From positions 62,001 to 126,000 of the forward strand of contig NZ_CP155079.2 of NCBI RefSeq assembly GCF_039634365.2: a stretch of 64,000 nucleotides of DNA, in the 5' to 3' direction. Both the position numbers and the translations under genes were made by a program. Each line of letters begins with the position of its first letter. Positions within the stretch are counted from its first letter, which is position 1. The notes beneath the pieces are model-generated. The model ran no database searches, was not told the DNA's origin, and was given only the letters and a program-made list of their open reading frames with translations. Shown in pieces: positions 7,746 to 16,447 of the stretch. This DNA comes from Mucilaginibacter sp. PAMB04168 (GTDB lineage Bacteria > Bacteroidota > Bacteroidia > Sphingobacteriales > Sphingobacteriaceae).

Positions 7746-8129
7746 ATGGAAGGCGCACAATTATTAGTACCCATCTTAGTACCACTTGGCTTATTTGCTA
7801 TGATCTTTGGAATTGTATACTTACAGAAACGTGAAAAAATGGCCATGATTGAGCGTGGTATGGATCCACGCCGGTATAAACCACAATCGGCTCCGTTTCA
7901 GAACCTTAAATGGGGTTTACTGCTTATAGGTGCAGGTTTGGGTTTGTTTTTAGCTTATGTACTGGATGCAACGGTTTTTGCCCGCATGAAAGATAACGAA
8001 GCCGTTTACTTTGGTTTGATAGCCATGTTTGGCGGCCTGGGCCTTTTCTTATCTTATCGTATCGAAAAGAAAGAAACCATTGATAAAGAAGCCCCAGCTG
8101 CTTATATTCACGAGAAAGACGTGGTATAA
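7746..8129 (+). CDS. Small membrane protein, DUF6249-like
   Basis: 127 residues with three hydrophobic segments (about 6-26, 56-76 and 88-105). Between the first two is a basic cytosolic loop, REKMAMIERGMDPRRY. This layout is that of DUF6249 membrane proteins, which often neighbour ECF sigma genes in Bacteroidota; no biochemical role is known to me. The gene is divergent from the ECF sigma operon and carries the same ECF-type promoter, so it is probably a direct target of that sigma factor and part of an envelope response. Confidence 0.8.
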   Translation: MEGAQLLVPILVPLGLFAMIFGIVYLQKREKMAMIERGMDPRRYKPQSAPFQNLKWGLLLIGAGLGLFLAYVLDATVFARMKDNEAVYFGLIAMFGGLGLFLSYRIEKKETIDKEAPAAYIHEKDVV

Positions 8130-8194
8130 ATATAAAAAGCAAGCCCATTTATCACAAAAAAGCATCTTCTGTAAACGGAGAGGCTTTTTGCTGT

Positions 8195-8710
8195 TTACAG
8201 GTAACGTTGTTTAATGATGTCCAGGTGGTGCAACTCGTGGCCGGCGGTAATGTATAGCAGCGCTCTAACTGAAACCGTTTGACCACTGGCCGTACCGTTG
8301 TATAATAGTTGTTTATCCGTAACAGACCTGAATAGAAACAAATTGGCTTCTCTTAACGCCCTAAACTCGGCAGCTAAGTTGGCCAACGTTCTCGTATGTA
8401 ACAATGCCTTTTCTACATAATCATTCTCATCAAAACCTGGCAAAGGATTCTGATCCTGTCGCGAGAAGCATAGAATACGATAAGCGAATACCCGCTCTGC
8501 ATCAATCATATGGCTCAACAGTTGTTTAATGGTCCACTTGCCTGCTGCATAAGCGTAGTTTTCCTTTTCGGCAGGCAGCGCTGTAAAAAACTGATAGGTA
8601 CTTTCCTTTAATTGCGTAAGCGTTTGCAGAACATCGCTGTGCGCTATAGCCTTCTCTACATAGCCGGCATAAAACGGCGCGTACTCGCCAGGCTCAGGCT
8701 TAATTATCAT
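8195..8710 (-). CDS. DinB/YfiT-like four-helix protein
   Basis: 171 residues. The four-helix DinB-like pattern is visible: EKENYAYAAGKWTIKQLLSHMIDAERVFAYR carries the first metal-binding His, and the C-terminal HELHHLDIIKQRYL supplies the others. Family members bind a divalent metal; some act as thiol-dependent transferases, but the substrate here is unknown. The start overlaps the end of the upstream histidine kinase gene by 11 bases, so the two form an operon. No functional link between them is evident. Confidence 0.85.
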   Translation of the reverse strand: MIIKPEPGEYAPFYAGYVEKAIAHSDVLQTLTQLKESTYQFFTALPAEKENYAYAAGKWTIKQLLSHMIDAERVFAYRILCFSRQDQNPLPGFDENDYVEKALLHTRTLANLAAEFRALREANLFLFRSVTDKQLLYNGTASGQTVSVRALLYITAGHELHHLDIIKQRYL

Positions 8711-9926
8711 CTTCTATATTTTTAAGTACAATTCTGAAAGTAGTGCCTTTGCCCAGTTCAGAATCTTTAACAAAAATTTGCCCGTTATGGTAATTTTCTA
8801 CCATGCGCTTGGTGAGCGAAAGTCCCAGGCCCCAGCCACGTTTACGTGTAGTGTAGCCCGGCCTAAAAACGGTAACAAATTTTGAACGGGGTATACCTTT
8901 GCCCGTATCGGTTACGTCAATATAAATATGGCTTCGTGTTTTGCTGGCCATAACATCTATCTTAATGCTGCCGGGGGCTTGTATAGCATTTACTGCATTT
9001 TTTAACAGGTTTTCAATCACCCAATCAAACAGCGGCACGTTAATGCCGGCTTTAAGGTAGCGATCGCCGTTAAGCTCAAAGCTGATCTTGTCAGACACGC
9101 GAACTTTAAAGTAATCCACAAAATCTTTTACCACCTCGTAAACGGAATGGGGCTCAAGCACCGGTTTTGAGCCAATTTTAGAAAAACGATCTGCTACTAC
9201 TTCCAGCCGTTTTACATCATTGGCCATTTCGTTTATCAACGTATCATCTTCTGCATCAAATTTGTCTTTTAACAACTCTATCCATGCCAGCAATGATGAG
9301 ATGGGCGTTCCCAACTGATGAGCCGTTTCTTTTGCCAAACCTACCCAAACCTGGTTCTGTTCAGACTTGCGCGATGAACTGAAGGCAGAGTAAGCCACCA
9401 TTAAAAATATAGCGATAATGGTGAGCTGTATATAAGGGAATACCCGTAGCTGGGTTAATAAAGGAGAGTCTTTATAATATACCAGCCAATAACTGTTATT
9501 GAAGCCCGGTACGTTAATTTTAATAGGCTCGTGTTGCGATTTCATTGTAGCCAGCTCATTTTCAAAATAGGCTGGGTCATATACGGGCTGTTTCTTTTTA
9601 TCCACACCGGGCTCAGGCGGCATCTCTATGAAGGTTTTGGTTGAGTCTAAACCACGCTGAAATTTAAAGTCGCCTTTTTCATCGGTTATCAGAGCAGGTA
9701 CGGTTAGGCTGTCACGCACCAGAAAAACGTAATTGAGCTGATCTTCATCTACTGTAGAAAAAACCTGTTTCATGGTTTGTGCCCACACTTGAGCACGGGT
9801 ACGTTCAGACTTGGCTATGTTTTTAACCAGATACTTGGTGTACAGCAACGAACTGCCGGCTATAATTACGGCAAAAAAAAGTAAAAGGTATTTCCAGCGT
9901 TTTTTGCGTTGGTAGGGGTTGCTCAT
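8700..9926 (-). CDS. Membrane sensor histidine kinase
   Basis: 408 residues. TM1 is at about 13-31 and TM2 at about 166-185, flanking a periplasmic sensor domain of about 130 residues. The DHp H-box is LAKETAHQLGTPISSLLAW, and the ATPase domain shows the N-box ENLLKNAVNAI, then DTGKGIP and GWGLGLSLTKRMVE. It should autophosphorylate at the His of AHQLGTP. No response regulator is adjacent. Its promoter region (box at 9935-9942) is an inverted near-copy of that of gltX. Confidence 0.92.
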   Translation of the reverse strand: MSNPYQRKKRWKYLLLFFAVIIAGSSLLYTKYLVKNIAKSERTRAQVWAQTMKQVFSTVDEDQLNYVFLVRDSLTVPALITDEKGDFKFQRGLDSTKTFIEMPPEPGVDKKKQPVYDPAYFENELATMKSQHEPIKINVPGFNNSYWLVYYKDSPLLTQLRVFPYIQLTIIAIFLMVAYSAFSSSRKSEQNQVWVGLAKETAHQLGTPISSLLAWIELLKDKFDAEDDTLINEMANDVKRLEVVADRFSKIGSKPVLEPHSVYEVVKDFVDYFKVRVSDKISFELNGDRYLKAGINVPLFDWVIENLLKNAVNAIQAPGSIKIDVMASKTRSHIYIDVTDTGKGIPRSKFVTVFRPGYTTRKRGWGLGLSLTKRMVENYHNGQIFVKDSELGKGTTFRIVLKNIEDDN

Positions 9927-9934
9927 AAACTGCT

Positions 9935-9965
9935 CAAATATAGTGAGTGGATGAGTGAATGAGTG
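9935..9965 (-). promoter_or_regulatory. Promoter arm of the histidine kinase gene, inverted copy of the gltX arm
   Basis: The minus strand ends in CACTATATTTG (box TATATTTG at 9935-9942) preceded by CACTCATTCACTCATC. Over 31 bases it matches 27 positions of the plus-strand arm at 10112-10142. The box ends 8 bases before the ATG at 9926. Confidence 0.6.
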
Positions 9966-10111
9966 GGTGGATGAAAGTTTTTGCGCATATCAAAGTACTA
10001 AATAAGTGCAAAAACGTTCATCCTGTTTTACTATGACTGATTATTGGCGTTAATTATATACTAATTGGCGCATTAATCAGGTAATTGCCAGGTAATAACT
10101 ATACACTCATT

Positions 10112-10142
10112 CTCTCATTCACTGCTCCACTTACTATATTTG
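10112..10142 (+). promoter_or_regulatory. Promoter arm of gltX
   Basis: Contains CTCATTCACT and TACTATATTTG; the -7 box TATATTTG is at 10135-10142, only 4 bases before the ATG at 10147. No TTG is seen at the -33 position. It is an inverted near-copy of 9935-9965. Confidence 0.55.
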
Positions 10143-10146
10143 CGGC

Positions 10147-11667
10147 ATGTTAAATCCAAATGTAAGAGTGCGCTTTGCGCCCAGCCCAACTGGTGGTTTG
10201 CACCTGGGTGGTGTGCGTACCGTGCTGTTTAATTACCTGTTTGCTAAAAAGCACAACGGAACATTTATACTGAGAATAGAAGACACTGACCAAAACCGCT
10301 ATGTGGAAGGTGCCGAAGAATATATTATAGAGTGCTTAAAATGGTGCGGACTGAATGCAGATGAAAGTCCGGTTGTTGGTGGTCCGTTTGCCCCATACCG
10401 CCAAAGTGAGCGCAAGGCGCTTTACCGCGAGTATGCCGAAAAACTGGTAATGCATGGCCATGCTTATTATGCATTTGATACGCCCGAAGAATTGGAACAA
10501 AAGCGTAAGGATGTGCCTAACTTTCAGTATGGAATGGCACACCGTAATGAAATGCGCAATTCGCTATCACTGCCTGAGCATGAAGTAGATCAGTTGCTTG
10601 ATGCCGGCACGCCGCATGTAATCCGTATTAAAATGCCGGAGGATGAAACCATATCCTTTAATGACATGATACGCGGTTATGTGTCTTTTGACACCAATAC
10701 TGTTGATGATAAAGTACTGCTGAAGGCCGATGGTATGCCTACATACCATTTAGCCGTGGTGGTCGACGATTTTTTAATGCAGATATCGCACGCTTTCAGG
10801 GGTGAGGAGTGGCTGCCATCGGCCCCGGTTCACATGCTGTTGTGGGAATACCTGGGTTGGAAGGACAGCATGCCGCAATGGGCACATTTACCACTTATAC
10901 TTAAACCAGACGGCCATGGTAAACTGAGCAAACGCGATGGCGCGCGCTTAGGCTTCCCCGTATATGCCATGACCTGGGATGATGCTAAAAGCGGCGAACA
11001 AACAGAAGGCTTTCGCGAGATTGGCTTTTTGCCCGAAGCATTTATAAACCTGCTGGCGATGCTCGGCTGGAACGATGGTACCGATCAGGAAATCTTTTCA
11101 CTGGATGAATTGGTTGAAAAATTTTCGATGGAGCGCATTAGCAAAGCAGGCGCTAAGTTTGACTTTGAAAAAGCCAAGTGGTACAACGCCGAGTGGATCA
11201 AAAAGCTGGATGCCGAAAGATTAATAAAAGAAACCAAGGCCGTTTTAACTGCTAAAGGTGTTACTGTTACCGATAACAGCTATCTGCAAACGGTAACCGA
11301 ACTGGTTAAAGACCGTTTGGTATTGCTAACCGATATATATGAGCATGCCTGGTACTTTTTTAAACAACCCGATGAGTATGACCTTAATTCGGTAAAGCCA
11401 AAATGGAATGAAGCTAAAACCGAATTTTTCCAAACATTGATTACCCAATTACAGCAAACTGCTGATTGGAATGCTGTTGATTTGGAAAATAGCTTTAAAG
11501 TGCTGCTAACTGAGAAAGGCTTAAAGCCAGGCGACGCCATGCTACCTTTCCGGATTATGCTGGTTGGGGGCAAGTTTGGCCCACATGTTTTTGATATTGC
11601 CGCCGCGTTAGGCAAAGACGAGGTTATTGCCAGAATAGAAAAAGGGTTGACCGCATTTACCGCCTAG
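10147..11667 (+). CDS. gltX: Glutamyl-tRNA synthetase
   Basis: 506 residues, normal for a bacterial class I GluRS. The HIGH-type signature is in RFAPSPTGGLHLGG near the N-terminus and the KMSKS-type loop is KLSKRDGA near residue 258. It charges tRNA-Glu with glutamate using ATP in the cytosol. The N-terminus LNPNVRVRFAPSPTGG fits the family, so the ATG at 10147 is kept even though the promoter box lies only 4 bases upstream. A separate glnS at 41852 means tRNA-Gln can be charged directly, so this enzyme is probably the discriminating form. A strong terminator follows. Confidence 0.97.
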   Translation: MLNPNVRVRFAPSPTGGLHLGGVRTVLFNYLFAKKHNGTFILRIEDTDQNRYVEGAEEYIIECLKWCGLNADESPVVGGPFAPYRQSERKALYREYAEKLVMHGHAYYAFDTPEELEQKRKDVPNFQYGMAHRNEMRNSLSLPEHEVDQLLDAGTPHVIRIKMPEDETISFNDMIRGYVSFDTNTVDDKVLLKADGMPTYHLAVVVDDFLMQISHAFRGEEWLPSAPVHMLLWEYLGWKDSMPQWAHLPLILKPDGHGKLSKRDGARLGFPVYAMTWDDAKSGEQTEGFREIGFLPEAFINLLAMLGWNDGTDQEIFSLDELVEKFSMERISKAGAKFDFEKAKWYNAEWIKKLDAERLIKETKAVLTAKGVTVTDNSYLQTVTELVKDRLVLLTDIYEHAWYFFKQPDEYDLNSVKPKWNEAKTEFFQTLITQLQQTADWNAVDLENSFKVLLTEKGLKPGDAMLPFRIMLVGGKFGPHVFDIAAALGKDEVIARIEKGLTAFTA

Positions 11668-11676
11668 CGGCCCGTA

Positions 11677-11703
11677 AAGCCCTCCCTTAAAGGGAGGGCT
11701 TTT
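11677..11703 (+). terminator. Terminator of gltX
   Basis: AAGCCCTCCC pairs with GGGAGGGCTT around TTAAA, followed by a short T run. Confidence 0.85.
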
Positions 11704-11774
11704 ATAAAAAGGCATCATTATAAATTTTGAGGTGAAAACGGTTTTATAATCGGATATTATCCTGGCTCTTAACG

Positions 11775-14222
11775 CTATCGTAAAGGTTTACTCAGCAAAT
11801 TTACAAATAGCCGGTAGGCGCCCGGTACACCAGCAGGCAACTGACGAAAGAAAGCCAACGAAGTATAAACGAACCTACCCTTGCCAAAGTTGGCCGTAAT
11901 CAAAGATCCTTTCTTGCTGGATTCACCAGCATCGTTCATTTCAAAAGTGGCCTGGTACTCTGGTGCAATATCGCTTACAAAATATAAGCCGCGCTCCTGT
12001 ACCCAGCCATCAAAATCGGCCTGTGTAATTTTGTTAGGATAGTTTAGCAAAGGGCTTTGCGCGTTGGTAAATGTTACTTTAGCCAGCTCGTCGGTTACGC
12101 GCTCATTAACCACCCGGAAAGGGTAGGGGCCAATTTGCTGCACTACAAGTCCGGCAAAATTGTTGTATTGCACTACCAGGTTGCCTCCATTTTTAACATA
12201 TTCCATTAACTTGGGCTGTTCATAAGCCAGGCGTGCATCAACATTGTAGGCACGCACACCGGTTACTATAGCATCATAAACTGACAGGTCAGTATTCATG
12301 ATCTCACCCTCGGTTAATAAATGCACTTCATAACCAATTTGGCGTAACGCATCTGGTACAAAATCACCTGCACCTGTAATGTAGCCTATCTTTTTGCCGG
12401 CAGTTTTCAAATCGAGATTAACCAGCCTGGTTTGTGCTGGTGGGAAAAGGGTAATGTTAGGAATATGCTCGTATTGTATATGCTGTATTCCGTTGGTGTA
12501 AATTTGCCCACCTGCAGTTACCTGCACTTCGGCTACGCTACTCTTAGCATTTGGTGCCGGCGTTATGGTAAAATCAGCCGTCCATTCGTCGCCTTTTCGT
12601 TTGTCTTTAAAATCAATTGAAGACGGGCTTATTTGCCAGCCCCCAACCGGTTTAATAGAAATGCGGCCCGTGGTAAGTTTAAAGCATTTTAACTTAAGTT
12701 GAAGCATTTGCGGCTTACCGGCGCTAAATATTAAAGCCTTGCTTTCAATGGTAGCAGTTACTGGCGGCGCTATCTCCACCGGCTGGTAAACCTCACCACG
12801 TACCGGGTCCACATATTTGTAGGCCAATTGGCGTTCATAGCGCAATAGTTTACCTTCAATAATAAAATCATAGTTGATCTTTAACGCATCCGGATTCTCA
12901 GGGTTTCCGGCAAGGGTATCATTCGGTAAAGTATAAGCACCAATACCATGCGGCGCATTGAGCCAGTAAGGTTGTGTTATTTTGTTAGCATAGCTATGCG
13001 AAGTGAACTGCTGAAGCTGATTAGCCGGCAAAGACTGGCCACCGTTGGCAAAATTTTGTGTACTGATGCCTGCAAGCCTTACTTTATCACTATAGCGGTT
13101 TAAAACTTGAGACCTCACAGTTATGCTATCACCAAGCGCATAAGTAGCTTCAGTAGCATAGCTTTCAAACCACAGGCCAGCACAAGCAGCAATCAGGTCG
13201 TCCAGCTCTCTCAACTTTTGAGTACGCCAGTAAACATCGGTTACTTTTTCAATCTTATTGCGGAGTTGAATAAGTGCAGGAACAGATTTTTCCGGATTTT
13301 CACTGTCATAATTTTTGCCGGCAGTGGTAATGTTATTAGCAATGTCATCGCCGTTTTTAACCCGTTTCCAATTGGCGGTAACCCCGTCAAGCAGGTCGGT
13401 TTGCGGAGCCTCCCCCAAAAGGTTTTTAAAGTACTCGAACGATTGGCCCCTTTGTTTGGCCGTGCCAAAGCCCTGCGATTTATGATTGGAACGGCTCTCG
13501 GCTGCAATTTCGCCGTAGCCTTTGCCCAGCACTGGGTTATAAACGCCAACGTCAATCTTAAACTGATCGGCAGCGGTGGTATTGGTGCTGCCAAAATTAA
13601 AGGTATTCCACAGCAGGCGCTTGGCCTGCCATGGTTGTACATATTTTAATTGCTCGGGGTAACGTTTAGGGTCGGCCGCCGCAGTAAAGGCTTCCTGCGC
13701 TAAAATAGCCGACGACGTATGATGCCCGTGGCCGCCCTCACCAGTTGTTGGGAAACGGCATATCATCACATCGGGTTTAAACCGGCGTATTACCCAAACC
13801 ATATCGCCTAAAACTTTGTCGCGGTCCCAAAATCTCAGGGTTTCTTCCGGTCCTTTCGAAAATCCGAAATCATTGGCACGCGTAAAAAACTGTTCGGCAC
13901 CGTCAACACGGCGTGCTGCTAACAGCTCTTGTGTTCTAATTAAGCCTAATAGTTCGGCTTGTTCGTTACCAATTAGGTTTTGGCCGCCGTCGCCGCGGGT
14001 AAGGGCCAGGTAGCCGGTACGATAACCTTTTTCGCGTGCCAGATAAGCCAGCAGGCGGGTGTTCTCATCATCGGGGTGAGCTGCAACGTACAGCACGCTA
14101 CCCAGTACACTCAGCTTTTTAAAGCTTTGCTTTATGGTGGCTATATCGGCAGGTGGAGCGGTTTGCGCCTGGGCTAAGTTAATAATGAAGGGAATAGTAA
14201 TAAGTAATTTAATTATTCTCAT
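11775..14222 (-). CDS. Secreted PIG-L (LmbE-like) deacetylase with long C-terminal region
   Basis: 815 residues. A signal peptide (to about residue 20, NLAQA) is followed by a PIG-L domain at about 35-260, with the zinc motif AAHPDDENTR and the later GEGGHGHHTSS. PIG-L enzymes hydrolyse N-acetyl groups from GlcNAc-type sugars. The remaining 500 residues include beta-rich segments and, from about residue 600, an alpha/beta domain (KKIGYITGAGDFVPDALRQIGYEVHLL...YDAIVTGVRAYN) resembling class I glutamine amidotransferase-like or ThuA-like folds. This large exported form is common in Bacteroidota. The true substrate is unknown, and neither neighbour gives a hint. Confidence 0.88.
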   Translation of the reverse strand: MRIIKLLITIPFIINLAQAQTAPPADIATIKQSFKKLSVLGSVLYVAAHPDDENTRLLAYLAREKGYRTGYLALTRGDGGQNLIGNEQAELLGLIRTQELLAARRVDGAEQFFTRANDFGFSKGPEETLRFWDRDKVLGDMVWVIRRFKPDVMICRFPTTGEGGHGHHTSSAILAQEAFTAAADPKRYPEQLKYVQPWQAKRLLWNTFNFGSTNTTAADQFKIDVGVYNPVLGKGYGEIAAESRSNHKSQGFGTAKQRGQSFEYFKNLLGEAPQTDLLDGVTANWKRVKNGDDIANNITTAGKNYDSENPEKSVPALIQLRNKIEKVTDVYWRTQKLRELDDLIAACAGLWFESYATEATYALGDSITVRSQVLNRYSDKVRLAGISTQNFANGGQSLPANQLQQFTSHSYANKITQPYWLNAPHGIGAYTLPNDTLAGNPENPDALKINYDFIIEGKLLRYERQLAYKYVDPVRGEVYQPVEIAPPVTATIESKALIFSAGKPQMLQLKLKCFKLTTGRISIKPVGGWQISPSSIDFKDKRKGDEWTADFTITPAPNAKSSVAEVQVTAGGQIYTNGIQHIQYEHIPNITLFPPAQTRLVNLDLKTAGKKIGYITGAGDFVPDALRQIGYEVHLLTEGEIMNTDLSVYDAIVTGVRAYNVDARLAYEQPKLMEYVKNGGNLVVQYNNFAGLVVQQIGPYPFRVVNERVTDELAKVTFTNAQSPLLNYPNKITQADFDGWVQERGLYFVSDIAPEYQATFEMNDAGESSKKGSLITANFGKGRFVYTSLAFFRQLPAGVPGAYRLFVNLLSKPLR

Positions 14223-14369
14223 AAAAGTTTCACTGCTTTGACCAGATGAATGTACAAATATTCAAAACAAATAAGCAAACCGGGCACTTAAGCCTTTAAA
14301 ACTGAATTAATTCCGATGGTTTATGTATATTGATGACAAGCATTTTACATATTCATTACATAATTTTTA

Positions 14370-14398
14370 AAAATTAATCAATCGTTTGATTAATTTTG
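14370..14398 (+). promoter_or_regulatory. TetR-type operator overlapping the -7 box
   Basis: Perfect 12-base arms AAAATTAATCAA (14370-14381) and TTGATTAATTTT (14386-14397) around TCGT. The promoter box TAATTTTG (14391-14398) sits inside the right arm, so a bound repressor would block transcription of the regulator and efflux operon. The gap 14223-14413 holds nothing else I can identify. Confidence 0.8.
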
Positions 14399-14413
14399 CA
14401 CAACGAAAAAGTA

Positions 14414-15061
14414 ATGGAAAAGGAAAAAGTTGATAAAAAAGATCATATTCTGGATGTAGCCGAGAGGGTATTTGCAGAACATGGTTTTGACGGTGCTTCC
14501 ACCCGGATGATTTCGGGTGAAGCAGGGGTGAATATGGCCATGCTTAATTATTACTTCGGTTCTAAGGAAGGGTTACTGCTTTCCATCTTCGAACGTAGAA
14601 CATCGAAATTTCATAGTCTTATTAAAGGTATTGGCAATAATGAAAATACAACTTCCTGGCAAAAGGTGGAAGAATATGTAGATGCCTATATGGACAGGGT
14701 TTTTAATAATAACTGTTTTCAAAAAGTAATTTACCAGGAATTGGCTGTGAGGCGCACCGGAGAATTGTCGGATAAGATAACTGAGATGGTGATGCAGAAC
14801 GTTGTTGAATTCCGAAAGATATTACACGAAGGCATTGAAAAGGGCGAATTTGGAAGAGATATTGATACCGATATGGCTGTAGCTACCGTATTTGGCCTGA
14901 AAACCCAAATAGTTAATTCCCATCATATATCCAGCCTTATGTTAGGTTACGATACGCAGGATACGCAGAATATTCAGGAAAAATTAAAGCCCAGAATTAC
15001 TACCTACCTTAAAAAACTACTAAAAGCTTATTTACTTGTTGAAAATGACAACGCTAATTAA
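14414..15061 (+). CDS. TetR/AcrR-family repressor of the efflux operon
   Basis: 215 residues from the ATG at 14414. The N-terminal HTH reads DHILDVAERVFAEHGFDGASTRMISGEAGVNMAMLNYYFGSKEGLL, a clear TetR signature. The C-terminal ligand domain is helical. A TTG at 14396 would extend the frame but lies within the operator, so the ATG is chosen. A 28-base perfect operator sits 16 bases upstream, indicating autorepression. Its stop overlaps the downstream TolC-family start by 17 bases, so the regulator is the first gene of the efflux operon; the inducing drug is unknown. Confidence 0.93.
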   Translation: MEKEKVDKKDHILDVAERVFAEHGFDGASTRMISGEAGVNMAMLNYYFGSKEGLLLSIFERRTSKFHSLIKGIGNNENTTSWQKVEEYVDAYMDRVFNNNCFQKVIYQELAVRRTGELSDKITEMVMQNVVEFRKILHEGIEKGEFGRDIDTDMAVATVFGLKTQIVNSHHISSLMLGYDTQDTQNIQEKLKPRITTYLKKLLKAYLLVENDNAN

Positions 15062-16418
15062 TACAACCAATCATTCACACACCCTTAAAGGGCTGCGGCC
15101 TAAACCATGGCGTTTAGGTGTTGCAGCATTATTGTCGGCTGTGTTGTTAGGCAATGCTGCCAACGCGCAAGACAGAACCATTACGCTTGACGAGGCCATT
15201 AAACTCGGCGTCGAAAACAGTAAAACACTTAAGTACTCGCAATCGAAAATTGATAGGGCGGTATCACAGTATAACCAGGCTAAAGACCAGGCATTGCCAA
15301 CAGGTTCGGCCAGCTTTATGTATAGCCGCGCACAAATTCCAGCCAATAAGTTGGACTTGGGCCCCGATCAATCATTCAGCCTGCCTAAAAGCGCCAATGC
15401 CAACTTAGGTATTGTGTCTGTTGAAGAGGTTATTTACGGTGGTGGCCGTTTGCGCTACGCTAAAGAATCAACCGATTTGCTTATACAGGTTGCCCGGTTA
15501 GATGCTGATAGAGATAAGGAGCAGATTGCTTATAACGTAGTAAACTCTTATTATAATTTATACAGGGTATTGCAAAGCAAACGCGTGGTTGAGCAAAACT
15601 TAAAATCGATTGACCAGCAAATACACCAATCACAGCGCTTTTTTGAGCAGGGCCTGGTTACCCGTAACGATGTGTTGCGTTTTCAGCTACAGCGGTCGAA
15701 CGTGGAGCTTAACGGCCTGGAACTGGAGAACAACCGCCAGGTTATTAATTACAGCCTGAACATTTTGTTAGGCTTGCCTGAAACTACACAAATCAATATC
15801 AACCAGCTTGATAACGCCAGTTTACAGGTAGCGCCTTTATCGGCTTACCAGGATACGGCACTGGCCGCCCGTCAGGAATTGCGGACACTGGATTTGCGCA
15901 CGCGTGTTGCCGAAACTAATATAAAAAATACAGAGGCCAATAAACTGCCTACGCTAGCCGCAACTGCTGGTTTATATTATGTTAATGCATCGGCTAATCC
16001 GTTTCCTAACAGTGGTAAGTTTATTACGCCGCTTACCGCCGGCTTAGCCTTATCATGGAACTTTGGTTCGTTATGGAACAACAAAAACAAGGTAGCTGAA
16101 GCTCGTATAGAGCGCGAGCAAACCATTATCGACAAGGGGATTACTACCGATAATGTTAAAAATGAGGTGAATCAAAGCTATCAAAACTATCTTACTGCGG
16201 TAAACAAGATCAAGCTGCTGGAAACCTCTATTGAGCAGGCTACCGAAAATAACCGTTTGCAAGCATCCCGGTATTCAAATGCTACAGCAACAGCTACTGA
16301 GCGTGCTGATGCCGAAACTTTACTATACCAGGCACAAATTAATCTGGAGTTAGCAAGAGCCGATGCCGGACTAGCCTACTACAATTTGCTTAAAGCAACC
16401 GGAAAACTTACTAAATAA
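15045..16418 (+). CDS. TolC-family outer-membrane efflux channel
   Basis: 457 residues. After a long basic leader comes a signal peptide (GVAALLSAVLLGNAANAQ) and two outer-membrane efflux repeats with long coiled-coil helices (ITLDEAIKLGVENSKTLKYSQ; IKLGVE and Gln/Asn-rich heptads; ending LARADAGLAYYNLLKATGKL). It would form the trimeric outer-membrane duct for the HlyD/DHA2 pair downstream. The ATG at 15045 is used; two TTG codons just upstream are less likely starts. It overlaps the regulator gene by 17 bases, consistent with coupled translation. Confidence 0.92.
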   Translation: MTTLINTTNHSHTLKGLRPKPWRLGVAALLSAVLLGNAANAQDRTITLDEAIKLGVENSKTLKYSQSKIDRAVSQYNQAKDQALPTGSASFMYSRAQIPANKLDLGPDQSFSLPKSANANLGIVSVEEVIYGGGRLRYAKESTDLLIQVARLDADRDKEQIAYNVVNSYYNLYRVLQSKRVVEQNLKSIDQQIHQSQRFFEQGLVTRNDVLRFQLQRSNVELNGLELENNRQVINYSLNILLGLPETTQININQLDNASLQVAPLSAYQDTALAARQELRTLDLRTRVAETNIKNTEANKLPTLAATAGLYYVNASANPFPNSGKFITPLTAGLALSWNFGSLWNNKNKVAEARIEREQTIIDKGITTDNVKNEVNQSYQNYLTAVNKIKLLETSIEQATENNRLQASRYSNATATATERADAETLLYQAQINLELARADAGLAYYNLLKATGKLTK

Positions 16419-16447
16419 TAACTCAATACAACTCTACTATTATAACA

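Noticed and set aside
13107..13649. 180-residue plus-strand ORF inside the PIG-L gene
   Set aside because: Antisense shadow of a well-supported gene; no domain pattern.
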